This document shows, one piece after another, positions 26,491-35,534 of a stretch of 64,000 nt of DNA (the stretch's first letter is position 1; each line of letters begins with the position of its first letter). The position numbers and the translations under genes were made by a program. This DNA is from Acidobacteriaceae bacterium KBS 83 (GTDB lineage Bacteria > Acidobacteriota > Terriglobia > Terriglobales > Acidobacteriaceae). The stretch spans positions 124,001-188,000 of the forward strand of contig KB906734.1 in the NCBI GenBank assembly GCA_000381585.1, given 5' to 3'. Under the pieces are notes generated by a model. It saw only the letters and a program-made list of their open reading frames with translations. It was not told where the DNA came from and did not search any database.

Positions 26491-27570
26491 TCAGAATGTC
26501 CGGGTATACGAAGCAATCACTGTGTAGTCGGCGAACGCCGCATCTCCGTGAGTGTTGTTCGCGATGTCGGTGGTGGACTTCTTGCGATTGCGCTCCATCG
26601 CCCAGGGCGCGCTCACGTTGATCATGTTCCGCCCGCGCGCATACGTGAGGCCCGGCTCGATCGAGATCACGTAACCCGGCCGGCGAAATCCGTTGCTCGA
26701 TCCGAAGGCATCGCGCACCGGAACACCCTCCATGCGCCCGCCGAAGCTAAGGGCGGCCTCGCGAATCTTTGGCACATAATGTGAAACGCCGCCGCGCCAC
26801 AGGTATTGGTCGGTCGCCGAAATGACATCCTCTCCGGGCGCACTTCGAAAAGTCTTTACTCCGGTAGTGTCCTGCGGGCTGAAGAGCCATGAACCGGTGA
26901 AATAGCCGATGGTGTGGAAATAGGTCTGGCGATATGCCTGCGTCGCCAGGCCGAAGCCCCAGGTTCCGTCGCCAGGCTGGATCGACTCGTCGAATGGCTG
27001 GATCGCGCTCGTTCCGTCAGACAACTTCTTTACGCCCTGGGCGTCGTTGATACCGGTGGGCAATTTCAGCGCCCAAGAAAAGGCCACGTTCCCGTGGCTC
27101 TCTGTCGGAGGCCGCCAAACCCAGGCCTGCGCGCCAACTGTTACATCGCCGATGCCGCCGGACCGGTACACGTTGTTGAGCGGATCGCTCTGCTTAGCGC
27201 GGCTCGCGGTCATCGTTGGAACATCCGCGATCAGGCTCCAGCGCGGAGTCAGCTGGTAGTTCACGTTTACATCGAACAGGTTCACATGGTTCACAACCGC
27301 ATTGTGCGCGGCCGCTCTCTGCTCCTGGTAGTCCGTGCCGATGTAGTGCTTGTAAGAGTTGTAGAAGCGGTAGCCAATCGTGACCGTCAGCCGCCCGTGC
27401 AGCCGATCAGCAATGCGCTGCTGGCCATTCGGCGACAGGCCGGAAACAATCGGCTGCGGCGAGTGGGCCGCCACGCAGCCCTGGGCCAGAGCCGCGCCCG
27501 GATGCAGGAAACTGACTATCAGAATTGCTACGCAGAACGTTACGAATAACCCAGAAGCCCATGTCTTCAT
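26491..27570 (-). CDS. Outer-membrane channel-like protein (MetA-pathway/transporter-type)
   Basis: 359 aa from the ATG at 27570. Signal peptide (FVTFCVAILIVSFLHPGAALAQ). Alternating-residue strands such as RLTVTIGYRFYNSYKHYIGT, NLFDVNVNYQLTPRWSLIAD, DVTVGAQAWVW and VAFSWALKLPTG suggest a beta-barrel like the PF13557 group. It ends in an aromatic residue (SYTRTF), typical for outer-membrane insertion. Divergent from the TlpA gene with 175 bases between starts. Confidence 0.7.
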   Translation of the reverse strand: MKTWASGLFVTFCVAILIVSFLHPGAALAQGCVAAHSPQPIVSGLSPNGQQRIADRLHGRLTVTIGYRFYNSYKHYIGTDYQEQRAAAHNAVVNHVNLFDVNVNYQLTPRWSLIADVPTMTASRAKQSDPLNNVYRSGGIGDVTVGAQAWVWRPPTESHGNVAFSWALKLPTGINDAQGVKKLSDGTSAIQPFDESIQPGDGTWGFGLATQAYRQTYFHTIGYFTGSWLFSPQDTTGVKTFRSAPGEDVISATDQYLWRGGVSHYVPKIREAALSFGGRMEGVPVRDAFGSSNGFRRPGYVISIEPGLTYARGRNMINVSAPWAMERNRKKSTTDIANNTHGDAAFADYTVIASYTRTF

Positions 27571-27745
27571 CTTGCGTCCTCGGCCCAGCCTCGAAAATGT
27601 GGCCACTGTTTGAGCAGCGGCCAGGAAAAGTCTTCATAGATGTAATGGGTCAATGGCTCGTTTGTCCTCGTCCCGGCGAAGGGTTTATCTCTCCATCCAG
27701 AGGTTGACCCGCGATGATGTTCCATTCCTTTACAGTCGTCGAGGT

Positions 27746-28282
27746 ATGCGATTCCCTTCCCTGCCGGCGCGAGCATCCTTTCTGGCCCTCACCTTCCTTT
27801 TCGCGTTTGGTTCGGCACAGGCGAAGCGCGCGCCCAGCTTCGATGCGAAAGACCTCTCCGGCCAGCCGCAAAAGCTGTCGCGCCTGCGCGGTCAGATTGT
27901 GGTGCTCAGCTTCTGGGCAACGTGGTGCGGCCCCTGCCAGGAAGAACTGCCGCGACTTTCACAACTCAGTCACGAGTACGCTGGCAAGCCAGTGCAGTTC
28001 GTGGCGACGTCCATCGACGATCCAAAAGACCGGCCGAAGATCCAGCCGTTCCTGACGAAGAACAACATTGCTCTGAATGTCTGGATTGGACCCGACTCCG
28101 CCATTCTGCAGGATTTTGGTCTGGGAGACATCGTGCCGGGCACGGTGGTCATCGATGAGCACGGAGAGATTGTCGGACGAATCATGGGCGAGGCGCAGGA
28201 TAAGGATGTGCGCAGCCGCGTGGATTGGCTGCTCAACGGACGCCGGGACCCGGCGCCGGAAGCGCTGACAAAGCGATATTGA
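27746..28282 (+). CDS. TlpA-family thiol-disulfide oxidoreductase
   Basis: 178 aa from the ATG at 27746: signal peptide (ARASFLALTFLFAFGSAQA), then a thioredoxin fold with SFWATWCGPCQEELPRL (CxxC), cis-Pro region IVPGTVVIDEHGEIV. Such exported proteins reduce or rearrange disulfides in the periplasm. The hairpin repeat follows 10 bases after the stop. Confidence 0.88.
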   Translation: MRFPSLPARASFLALTFLFAFGSAQAKRAPSFDAKDLSGQPQKLSRLRGQIVVLSFWATWCGPCQEELPRLSQLSHEYAGKPVQFVATSIDDPKDRPKIQPFLTKNNIALNVWIGPDSAILQDFGLGDIVPGTVVIDEHGEIVGRIMGEAQDKDVRSRVDWLLNGRRDPAPEALTKRY

Positions 28283-28291
28283 GGCCGGGTG

Positions 28292-28318
28292 CCCCAGCCT
28301 GGCGAAGCTAAGCTGGGG
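28292..28318. repeat. Hairpin repeat (GTGCCCCACCCTAGC family)
   Basis: CCCCAGCCTGGC, loop GAA, GCTAAGCTGGGG. Changes on the two arms compensate (CAGC/GCTG in place of CACCC/GGGTG), so the stem is kept although its sequence drifted. Placed right after the TlpA gene, suiting a terminator role. Confidence 0.7.
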
Positions 28319-28578
28319 TGTTTCCTGACAATCCAGCAGGCGCACAACCGAACCCTTTTCAAATACCACCCACAAAACCGAGGCATTCACAGCGGGGGAT
28401 GATGCGGCGCTTGCGCAGGGCCAGACGGGGGTGACGGTAATCCTTGTCGGCAATCCATTTGGCCCTCTTGCAGCTTGGCTGCGCCCTCATCTCCCTGCGT
28501 TTCCTCGGCTAACCACGTCCAACTCGCGAGAACGGTCGGCCTCGACCGCCGCGCACGGCCTCTGCTACACCTGGGGAC

Positions 28579-29019
28579 ATGACGATCAAGAGATTGGACC
28601 ACGTCAGCGTCGTCGTCGACGACCTTGCAGCCGCTGTCGCTTTTTTCACCGCGCTCGGCATGACGATCGAAGGCCAGATGCCGGTCGAGGGCTCGTGGGT
28701 GGACCGCGTCAACGGGCTCGAGAGTGTCCAGGTCGACATCGTTATGATGCGGACACCAGATGGGCACGGGCGGCTTGAGCTGACGAAGTTTCGCAATCCA
28801 AAACTGGTCGAGGTCGAACCGGCGATCGCACCGCCGAACACGCTGGGCCTCCGGAGCGTCATGTTTGCAGTCGAAAGCATCGACGACACTGTCGCTCGCC
28901 TGCGCGCCAACGGCGCTGAACTCGTCGGCGAGGTGGCCCAGTACGAGGACAAGTACAGACTCTGCTACATGCGAGGCCCTGCGAGCATCATCGTCGCGCT
29001 GGCCGAGGAACTCTTCTGA
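28579..29019 (+). CDS. VOC-family (glyoxalase/dioxygenase fold) protein
   Basis: 146 aa. Two beta-alpha-beta-beta-beta units: RLDHVSVVVDDLAAAVAFF and LRSVMFAVESIDDTVARL. Metal-type residues are His in LDHVSV, Glu in GRLELTKF and Glu in SIIVALAEELF. The family includes glyoxalases, antibiotic-binding and ring-cleaving proteins; the exact role cannot be told. The 250 bases before it hold no gene. Confidence 0.82.
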   Translation: MTIKRLDHVSVVVDDLAAAVAFFTALGMTIEGQMPVEGSWVDRVNGLESVQVDIVMMRTPDGHGRLELTKFRNPKLVEVEPAIAPPNTLGLRSVMFAVESIDDTVARLRANGAELVGEVAQYEDKYRLCYMRGPASIIVALAEELF

Positions 29020-29249
29020 CGCGTTCACCGCCTTCGGAGAAACCGGTGGCGCCCTGGGCGCTCCTTCGACTCGATCCCATGGCTCGCAACCATCCTGCTT
29101 TCTCGCCTACTTGCGCCGCCGGTTTTGTTAGGTGCACTTAGTCATTGGAGCAAACATCCCGCACGTGCTACAGTCTTCGCACCCCAATACCGGCCCCGAA
29201 GAAACATCCCTCGCTTCAACTCAGGAAAAGCGTCGCGGAGGCTGGAATC

Positions 29250-29996
29250 ATGGCTTCATCCCTTCAAGGTGCACTCGTCGCGCCTCGCGTGTCTGCAGCC
29301 GGCCGTTACCGGCTGCTCGATAAGTACTTCTACTTCACTATGTCGCTGCTCATTGCAGCCATCGTCGTCGCGGGCTTCAGTCGTACTGTCAATCAAAACC
29401 TCTTCCATCCCGCAGTTCCGCGACCCTTCCTCTTGTGGATTCACGCTGCCGCCTTCACCCTGTGGGTCGTGTTTTTCATCCTGCAGTCGGCGCTCGTCCG
29501 CGTACGCAAGGTAAAGTGGCATCGTCTCCTCGGCTGGTTCGGCGCCGGGCTCGCTGCCGTCATGGTGCCGCTGGGCTTCACGATCGCCATCATCATGGGC
29601 CGCTTCGACAAGCACGTCATGCACGTTGCTGACGCGAACACCTTTCTCAGTATTCCGTTCGGCGACATGGCGATCTTCTCAGTCCTTGTCGGCCTCGCCA
29701 TCTACTGGCGCCGGAAGCCTGAATTGCACCGCCGGCTCCTGTTCATCGGCACATGCGGACTGCTCGATGCGGCCTTCGGCCGTTTCGACTATCTCTTCAA
29801 CCACAGCCTCTTCTTTACCGCCGTGGACACAGTCATCCTTCTCGGGGTCGCGCGCGATCTTCTTGTGAACCGCCGCATTCACATCGTCTATCGCGTAGCG
29901 CTGCCATCACTGATGGTCGTGCAGGTGCTTATGGTTTACCTCTGGCGCGGCGCGCCTGCCTGGTGGTCGAACGTCGGTCAGGCACTTTTGGGATAA
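29250..29996 (+). CDS. Multi-pass membrane protein, hypothetical (248 aa)
   Basis: The ATG at 29250 follows GGAGG at good spacing. Seven membrane segments are visible (YFYFTMSLLIAAIVVAGF, FLLWIHAAAFTLWVVFFILQ, WFGAGLAAVMVPLGFTIAI and four more), with conserved-looking HRLLGW and HRRLLFIG after loops. The HRLLGW pattern resembles DUF2306-like proteins. Function unknown; inner membrane. Confidence 0.7.
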   Translation: MASSLQGALVAPRVSAAGRYRLLDKYFYFTMSLLIAAIVVAGFSRTVNQNLFHPAVPRPFLLWIHAAAFTLWVVFFILQSALVRVRKVKWHRLLGWFGAGLAAVMVPLGFTIAIIMGRFDKHVMHVADANTFLSIPFGDMAIFSVLVGLAIYWRRKPELHRRLLFIGTCGLLDAAFGRFDYLFNHSLFFTAVDTVILLGVARDLLVNRRIHIVYRVALPSLMVVQVLMVYLWRGAPAWWSNVGQALLG

Positions 29997-30214
29997 CGCG
30001 CTGGCTCAAAACAGATGGGACGAGAAGGCCTCAGCTGGCCCGCATGGATTACCGTTTTCGCATAGGCCGCGGAACAGGTGGCAGCACCGGCTGAATTGCG
30101 TAACACCTAGCTTGCACCCCGCACACAACAGGCCTTCCTAAAGTGCTTAGAAAAGGTTCGCCACGCTAAACTACAAATCTGACCGGCAGGAATCTGTGCC
30201 GAAAGACGCTTGAT

Positions 30215-30826
30215 ATGGCTGACACATTCACGATGGATCCGGCCCACACGGCCGTCTTGAGCATGGATTGTCAAACCGGCATCGTTTCCATCTACACCCG
30301 AGAGGGCAAAGACGCTTTTCTGGTTCGAGTCGCAAGTGTTCTCAATCACGCTCGTGCTATTGGCATGACCGTAATCCACATCCAGGTAGGTTTTCGACCG
30401 GGACTCCCCGAGATCAGTTCCCGAAATGCACTCTTCGGCGCCGTTAAATCTTCAGAGCAACATCAGCGGCTATTCCGGGAACCGCTTGGGACGATCCCGG
30501 ATGCCATCGCACCGCAAGGCAATGACATCGTTATAACCAAACACCGAATCAGTGCCTTCGCCGGCACAGATCTCGATATGATTCTTCGCGCCAATGACAT
30601 CGATACATTGGTTCTTTACGGCATTGCTACCAGCGGTGTCGTCCTCTCCACTCTCATCGACGCTGCTGACGCCGATTACCGTCTCGCGGTCATCGCCGAT
30701 TGTTGCGCTGACCTGGACCCTGCGCTTCACGATTGCCTCATCCAGCGATTCTTCCCTGCACGCGGGTCGGTCTTGTCATCTGAGGGTTTTATCGGCGCCT
30801 CATCGAGGACGGATAAACGATCGTAA
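30215..30826 (+). CDS. Isochorismatase-family hydrolase without the usual catalytic Cys
   Basis: 203 aa. The catalytic Asp is in AVLSMDCQTGIV and the Lys in VITKHRISAFAGTDLD. The nucleophile position, normally Cys in a GVxTxxCV motif, is GIATSGVVLSTLIDAAD here, as in the Cys-less isochorismatase-type branch. Two cysteines further on (VIADCCADLD) are not at that site. True cysteine-hydrolase (nicotinamidase) chemistry is therefore unlikely. Confidence 0.82.
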   Translation: MADTFTMDPAHTAVLSMDCQTGIVSIYTREGKDAFLVRVASVLNHARAIGMTVIHIQVGFRPGLPEISSRNALFGAVKSSEQHQRLFREPLGTIPDAIAPQGNDIVITKHRISAFAGTDLDMILRANDIDTLVLYGIATSGVVLSTLIDAADADYRLAVIADCCADLDPALHDCLIQRFFPARGSVLSSEGFIGASSRTDKRS

Positions 30827-30833
30827 AGAGTTC

Positions 30834-30872
30834 GCCGGGCACTGGATTTCGAACAACGTTTCGTCAGCATGC
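30834..30872 (-). pseudogene. Remnant of the small hydrophobic gene family (5' end)
   Basis: The minus strand reads MLTKRCSKSSA and then loses the pattern. It matches the starts of 21451-21660 and 25579-25800, including the flanking GATCGA just upstream of the ATG. Only the first dozen codons remain, abutting the isochorismatase stop. Confidence 0.6.
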
Positions 30873-30889
30873 CGTCGATCGTATCGCGC

Positions 30890-31250
30890 AGAGCAGCCCA
30901 GTCCGCCCAAAATGGAACTACCTGTCAAACACTTTGCAAAAACCTGCCAAATCACCTCATCCAAATTGCTACACTGAAAATAGAGATCAAACCTCCAGCA
31001 ACAGGACAGGACACAAAAGCCACCGCATCGGTGGCTTTTTGCATTCCAGCGAAACACTTCGAGCCGCCCGCTTCGCAGCGAACCGGCTTTTAACGGTCCA
31101 CTAAGTCCAATCGCTGGAAGACTTTAGCGATAAACCCTTTTGGATGGACGACTTTAGCCCTCGGGAGACGCCCTAACCCGCTGGAAATAGAAGACTTACA
31201 TCGGGTCCTCCGGTGCCGGGAGGGGGGAGGGGGTAGGTCACATCACCTCG
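30890..31250 (+). repeat. Structured intergenic element, copy B (clearest copy)
   Basis: Block order: CCAAATTGCTACACTGAAAA (30960); terminator-like stem AAAAGCCACCG/CGGTGGCTTTTT (31015-31040); GACTTTAGCGATAAACCC and GGATGGACGACTTTAGCC (31121-31160); CTCGGGAG; G-run tail GGTGCCGGGAGGGGGGAGGG (about 31212). It ends 60 bases before the NAD(P)-binding protein gene. See copies at 14881, 50213, 56290 and 59165. Confidence 0.75.
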
Positions 31251-31309
31251 AGTGATGCGCTCCCAGCATCCTTCTCGATGTAGGGCTCTAAGCGGCATGG
31301 GGGAATGCA

Positions 31310-31948
31310 ATGAAGAAGGTCCTGGTACTAGGTGCGGGTGGCCAGATTGCGCGTTGGGTGATCGAGATGCTGGCGAACAACGACAACGTTGTGCTCACGC
31401 TCTTCCTTCGACACACCAGGAAGCTCAAAGCAACTGCGCCAAAGACTTCACATGTTGTCCAGGGCGATGTGCTCAACAAGGAACAGTTGAATCACGCCAT
31501 GGCCGGCCAGGATGTCGTCTACGCCAATCTGTCCGGCGATGACATCGATCTGCAGGCGAAAAATATCGTGGAGGCGATGAAGGCGGCGAAAGTCGAGCGT
31601 CTCGTCTTCGTAACTTCGCTTGGCATATATGACGAGGTTCCGGGTAAATTCGGCGCATGGAACCGCCGCGAGATCGCTTCGTATCTTCCGCCATTTCGAC
31701 GGGCTGCCGATGTGATTGAAGCATCCGGGGTGAACTACACCATCCTGCGGCCAGCCTGGCTCACGGATAAGAACGAAGTGGACTATGAGACGACGGACCG
31801 AAACGAGCCTTTCAAGGGAACGGAAGTCTCACGCAAGAGCGTTGCCGAGCTGATTGTGAAAGTGATCGACTCACCGAAACTCTTTTCGCGGGGCAATCTC
31901 GGCGTGAACAAGCCCAACACGGATGGCGACAAGCCGGCCTTTCTTTGA
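31310..31948 (+). CDS. NAD(P)H-binding atypical SDR protein
   Basis: 212 aa. Rossmann start VLVLGAGGQIARWVIEML, then GDVLNKEQLNHAMAGQDVVY, LVFVTSLGIYDEVPG and NYTILRPAWLTD. This matches the NmrA/NAD_binding_10 group of atypical short-chain dehydrogenases, often acting as redox sensors or epimerase-like enzymes. Element B lies directly upstream. Confidence 0.85.
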   Translation: MKKVLVLGAGGQIARWVIEMLANNDNVVLTLFLRHTRKLKATAPKTSHVVQGDVLNKEQLNHAMAGQDVVYANLSGDDIDLQAKNIVEAMKAAKVERLVFVTSLGIYDEVPGKFGAWNRREIASYLPPFRRAADVIEASGVNYTILRPAWLTDKNEVDYETTDRNEPFKGTEVSRKSVAELIVKVIDSPKLFSRGNLGVNKPNTDGDKPAFL

Positions 31949-32005
31949 GACTGTTCTTGTTTGATCCACCTTCGAGTTAGCACCGCCGCCCAGTTCCCGC
32001 GCTTC

Positions 32006-33316
32006 TCATCGAGCCTTCGCTTCGGCGGCCAAGGTAGAACCACCTGTCCCGGACCCCTGACCAAAGACAGCCGTCTCGACCAGCATCGTCCCCGCTTTGT
32101 CCATCAATTGCACCGTTCCGGTACGCAATCCGTTCGAGCGTGGCGCAAACGTAACTCTGACGGTACAAACACTGTCCGCCTTCACATCTCCGGCACACGA
32201 CGGCGTGCCACTCAACGTGAAGTCTTGATTGGGCTGGCCATCCGTCAGGACTTTTACATTCGGAGCCAGCGTCATTGGAAGATGAACGTTGAAAGCCAGC
32301 GTCAGCGTCGCTCGGGAGTCGAGCTTCACATTGCCGAAGTTCGCGGAGCCATGCTCATACACCCATGCGTCGTTCAGAACGCTCTGACCTTCTCCGCCAA
32401 CCAGCAAAACCTGGCCTGGAGCGTGGTAGATCAACGCCGGTACTGTGCGCGCGGAAGGACCGCTCGCCGGGTGCTGCTCCGTCCAGTTCGTTCCATCCCA
32501 GGTCCACGTGTCATCCAGATCTCTGGCGCCGAATCCCGGATAACCTCCAAACAACACCACACCCCCGGCACCATCACTCGTCATCGCTGCCGACTGTCTC
32601 GCCCCCGGACTGTTCACCGGTGATTGCCGCGTCCAGTTCTTCCCATCCCAGATCCACGTCTCGTTCAACATCCGGCTGCTCTCATTCATTCCGCCGAACA
32701 GCACCACATGCTTTGCGCCATCATTCGCCATCGACGGCGCCTCCCGGCCGCTCGGACTGTTCGCCGGCGACTGCTGGGTCCAGTTCTTCCCGTCCCAGGT
32801 CCACGTATCGTGCAGCAGCTCGTCTTCATGCGCTCCGCCGAATAGCAGAACGCGATCGGAGCCGTCAGCCGCCATCGAAGCACCGGAACGAGCCGACGGG
32901 CTGTCTTTCGGAAAGCGCTGCGTCCAGTTCAGCCCATCCCAGGTCCACGTATCGCGCAAATCCCCATTCGGCGTAAAGCCGCCGAATAGCACCACATTGC
33001 CTCGAGCATCGCTCGCTAGCGCACCATTCGATCGTGCAGGTGGACTCTTCGATGGACTCTGTCGCTTCCAGTTCGCGCCGTCCCAGGTCCAGGTGTCGTT
33101 CAGTGCACCGCTTTTGTCGAGACCGCCGAAGAGCACCACGTGGCCCGAAGCATCGCTGGCCACCAGCGCGTAGTAGCGCGCGCTCGGGCCGCCGGCCGCA
33201 GGCTGCCGCGCCCAGACGCCCGCAAATGATATCGGTTGAGCATTCGCCGCGATAGGCAGGTGAAACAGCGAAAGTATCGCGAGCGTCCGGAATGCGCGGA
33301 TTCGTTCTTTCATCAT
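32006..33316 (-). CDS. Secreted Kelch-repeat protein with C-terminal anchor-D/Ig-like domain
   Basis: 436 aa with signal peptide (TLAILSLFHLPIAANAQ). Five regular Kelch-type units of about 52 residues carry VVLFGG and DTWTWDG.NW (LNDTWTWDGANWKRQSP, LRDTWTWDGLNWTQ and so on), with a sixth weaker unit (VLLVGGEG...LNDAWVYE). The C-terminal 110 residues (CTVRVTFAPRSNGLRTGTV) resemble the ASPM-SPD-2-Hydin-type anchor domain. Predicted extracellular; the N-terminal extension before 33316 lacks support. Confidence 0.8.
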   Translation of the reverse strand: MMKERIRAFRTLAILSLFHLPIAANAQPISFAGVWARQPAAGGPSARYYALVASDASGHVVLFGGLDKSGALNDTWTWDGANWKRQSPSKSPPARSNGALASDARGNVVLFGGFTPNGDLRDTWTWDGLNWTQRFPKDSPSARSGASMAADGSDRVLLFGGAHEDELLHDTWTWDGKNWTQQSPANSPSGREAPSMANDGAKHVVLFGGMNESSRMLNETWIWDGKNWTRQSPVNSPGARQSAAMTSDGAGGVVLFGGYPGFGARDLDDTWTWDGTNWTEQHPASGPSARTVPALIYHAPGQVLLVGGEGQSVLNDAWVYEHGSANFGNVKLDSRATLTLAFNVHLPMTLAPNVKVLTDGQPNQDFTLSGTPSCAGDVKADSVCTVRVTFAPRSNGLRTGTVQLMDKAGTMLVETAVFGQGSGTGGSTLAAEAKAR

Positions 33317-33414
33317 GCGGCGATCAAATGGAAAAGCAGTCCGCAAAGGGGCCCGAAGAGATTCGCAGGAACACGGCTGCCTGCTACAAGAGATGCCAAT
33401 CAAGCGCAAAAGTG

Positions 33415-33600
33415 TGTCTCTGCCAAACAATGCCTGGCTCGAACTAAGCGACAGCGAGATAGAAAAACTCATCGACGAACGAACGCAGGTCAAAAGATTC
33501 CGCAACTTCGCCCGCGTGATGCGATTCGCCATGAGTTAGTTGTAAAGGGAATCTTGCTCGAGACAGTTTTAATGTGGGTGCGGTGGACGCGGAAGTGGGT
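33415..33600 (+). pseudogene. Remnant of the cysS 3' end
   Basis: WLELSDSEIEKLIDERTQVK, then RNFAR matches the cysS end SLELSDADIDKLIAERTQAK, RNFAR. After a one-base shift at about 33518 the next frame continues with DAIRHELVVKGILLE and RWTRKW, matching DAIRNDLAAKGILLE and RWKRK. It lies 13.6 kb beyond the intact gene, in the same orientation. Confidence 0.8.
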
Positions 33601-33907
33601 GCAGCGAGGGGTCTTTGGTAACGACAAGCCTGTCTATGAAGACCGATCTCGCTTGACAAGTGGGCAGGGCTTATTGTCAATGAGCGGTAATCCCTGTAGC
33701 CGCGACTTAACAAACTATCACGGTTTTGTTCGCTACCTCGCGCATCCATCACCTACCGTCGAGGGCTCCCAGACTGGCTCCGTCCATTGACTCGCGTCTA
33801 GCAAAGGCAATCGATGGCGATCTCGAGGCGGTCACCGGAAGTGAAGTTCAGTGACGACGCTATCTTGTTTTCCGTTAAGATACTTGCCGTCGCCGTTGCA
33901 AGTCAGA
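33601..33907. other. Intergenic region with no gene seen
   Basis: About 300 bases after the cysS remnant. No plausible coding frame or repeat of the families described here was seen. Confidence 0.35.
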
Positions 33908-34801
33908 TCATTTGGTCACGGGAAAGACCGGCGAAACTAAATCGACTCGCCAGATGGGGCCATCTTCATAGAATTGGCCTTCTTCCCTGAGAAACGCAGG
34001 AGCATCCCCACCTAAGATCCAGAAGTGAACATCGGCGGGCTGCTTGCCGATGAGGGGAGCAACGACGCCGCTGATACCACCGAGCTCGATTTTGATGTCG
34101 TAATTCGTTGCTTTGCGACGAATGCCTCCGATAGAGATGGAATCTTCGCTGTCGGAGGCAATGACGAGATGGACGAGTCGAGGTTTCGAGGTCGGCGCAA
34201 CCATGGGAAGGCGAATTGGAGAATGAGCCGGGTTGAGGTTCAGCAATATGGGAAGGAGAAGCCCGTTGCAAATATCAGGATCGAGATCGAGATGATCCTG
34301 CGTTGTTTTCTGGTCCTTGTTGTGAGAAACGACGTTGCGAGAAGTGACCTGACCGGACCGCGCGTCAATGAACATGTCGAGAGGTTTCGGGAATGAAGGA
34401 CCCCGTTGAATGTGGTGGTCGCTGATAAGTCGAAAGACTTTACGTTGAGAATAGATCGCGATCTCGTCATCTATTGAGCCATCGCGAAACTTAAAAGTCA
34501 GGCGCGACGTGACTCGATCTCCGTGCGCGACTTGAACGAGATCGCCACTCGCGAGGGTCATCCCATCCGGTGTTTTGAGCACCAGAAAGCCGTGAAATGT
34601 TCCCTGGGTTCTCGCGATCGGTACTGGATCAGCGGCAAGCGGCTTCACATGGAGAAATACCGCAACGAAGAGCGATACGCACCCCAATCGATAGAGGATA
34701 CGAATCAAGGGCGTCGCCCACTCAATGGGTGAGAGCCGGATTTCAACACATGCACAGGAAGAGAAAGCGACTTCGGAGCGAGAGTACGTAGATTTCGGCA
34801 T
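33908..34801 (-). CDS. Secreted hypothetical protein
   Basis: A membrane or signal segment LGCVSLFVAVFLHVKPLAAD is followed by a soluble domain with FHGFLVLKTPDGMTLASGDL, RLTFKFRDGSIDDEIAIYSQ, FRLISDHHIQRGPSFPKPLD and VHFWILGGDAPAFLREEG. The same layout occurs in several acidobacterial hypothetical proteins. The start is uncertain: a TTG at 34708 just before the signal-like segment is more natural than 34801. Function unknown; predicted periplasmic. Confidence 0.6.
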   Translation of the reverse strand: MPKSTYSRSEVAFSSCACVEIRLSPIEWATPLIRILYRLGCVSLFVAVFLHVKPLAADPVPIARTQGTFHGFLVLKTPDGMTLASGDLVQVAHGDRVTSRLTFKFRDGSIDDEIAIYSQRKVFRLISDHHIQRGPSFPKPLDMFIDARSGQVTSRNVVSHNKDQKTTQDHLDLDPDICNGLLLPILLNLNPAHSPIRLPMVAPTSKPRLVHLVIASDSEDSISIGGIRRKATNYDIKIELGGISGVVAPLIGKQPADVHFWILGGDAPAFLREEGQFYEDGPIWRVDLVSPVFPVTK

Positions 34802-35013
34802 AGGTCCGCCGTCAGAACACTCACTTCCACCAATGTGTTCCGTGCGGCGCCCATGTGTGTCAAGCTATCGTCGCGAAACTGTCATCCTATTGTCGCGGTG
34901 TTCTTCCAGGCGAAACACCTGCGGCTACTTGCCGATTTATCCGCTCGCTGACTCGCTCAATCATGCGAGAATGGCCCCGGCCTCCCTCCCATCCTCGCCG
35001 CGAGGTAAACGCG

Positions 35014-35373
35014 ATGCCCGACAGCGCACCCGGTCAGACCCCACCCACCCTTACATTCGACGTCGACCACAGCGCCCGCCCCATCGTCGTGCGCTGCCAC
35101 GGCAAACTCGTGGCCGGAGTCGGCGACATCCTCTACAACCAGGTCAAGCCACTGCTGCAGGATCACAAGCGCATCATCCTCGACCTGACCGAACTCACGC
35201 GCATGGACAGCCTGGGCCTCGGCACACTCGCGCGGCTCTACGTCTCCGCACGTTCCGCAGGCTGCAATCTAGAGCTCATGAACCTCGGCAAACAGGTTCG
35301 CATCCTTCTCGGCACCGCCCACATGCTGAACGCCTTCACCATCGTCGGCGAACACGGCATCAAGATGAATTGA
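35014..35373 (+). CDS. STAS-domain protein (anti-sigma factor antagonist type)
   Basis: 119 aa. RPIVVRCHGKLVAG opens the domain, and the key loop IILDLTELTRMDSLGLGTLA holds a Ser in the position phosphorylated in SpoIIAA-type antagonists. It would bind an anti-sigma kinase and release a sigma factor. GCGAGGT precedes the ATG at 35014. No kinase or sigma gene is adjacent. A truncated remnant lies at 39555-39690. Confidence 0.85.
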   Translation: MPDSAPGQTPPTLTFDVDHSARPIVVRCHGKLVAGVGDILYNQVKPLLQDHKRIILDLTELTRMDSLGLGTLARLYVSARSAGCNLELMNLGKQVRILLGTAHMLNAFTIVGEHGIKMN

Positions 35374-35534
35374 TCCACACCCCAACGCGATGCCCGTTCC
35401 GTAGATCGCATCGATTGCTATTTTGAACGGAAAGAAGTCCAATAGCGGGAACCGCGGCAACGTCAGAATGTCGATCATCGGAATACTAGGCCATCCTTCG
35501 CTTTCGCTTACCGTATTCCAGCAGGAGGTCGCTA

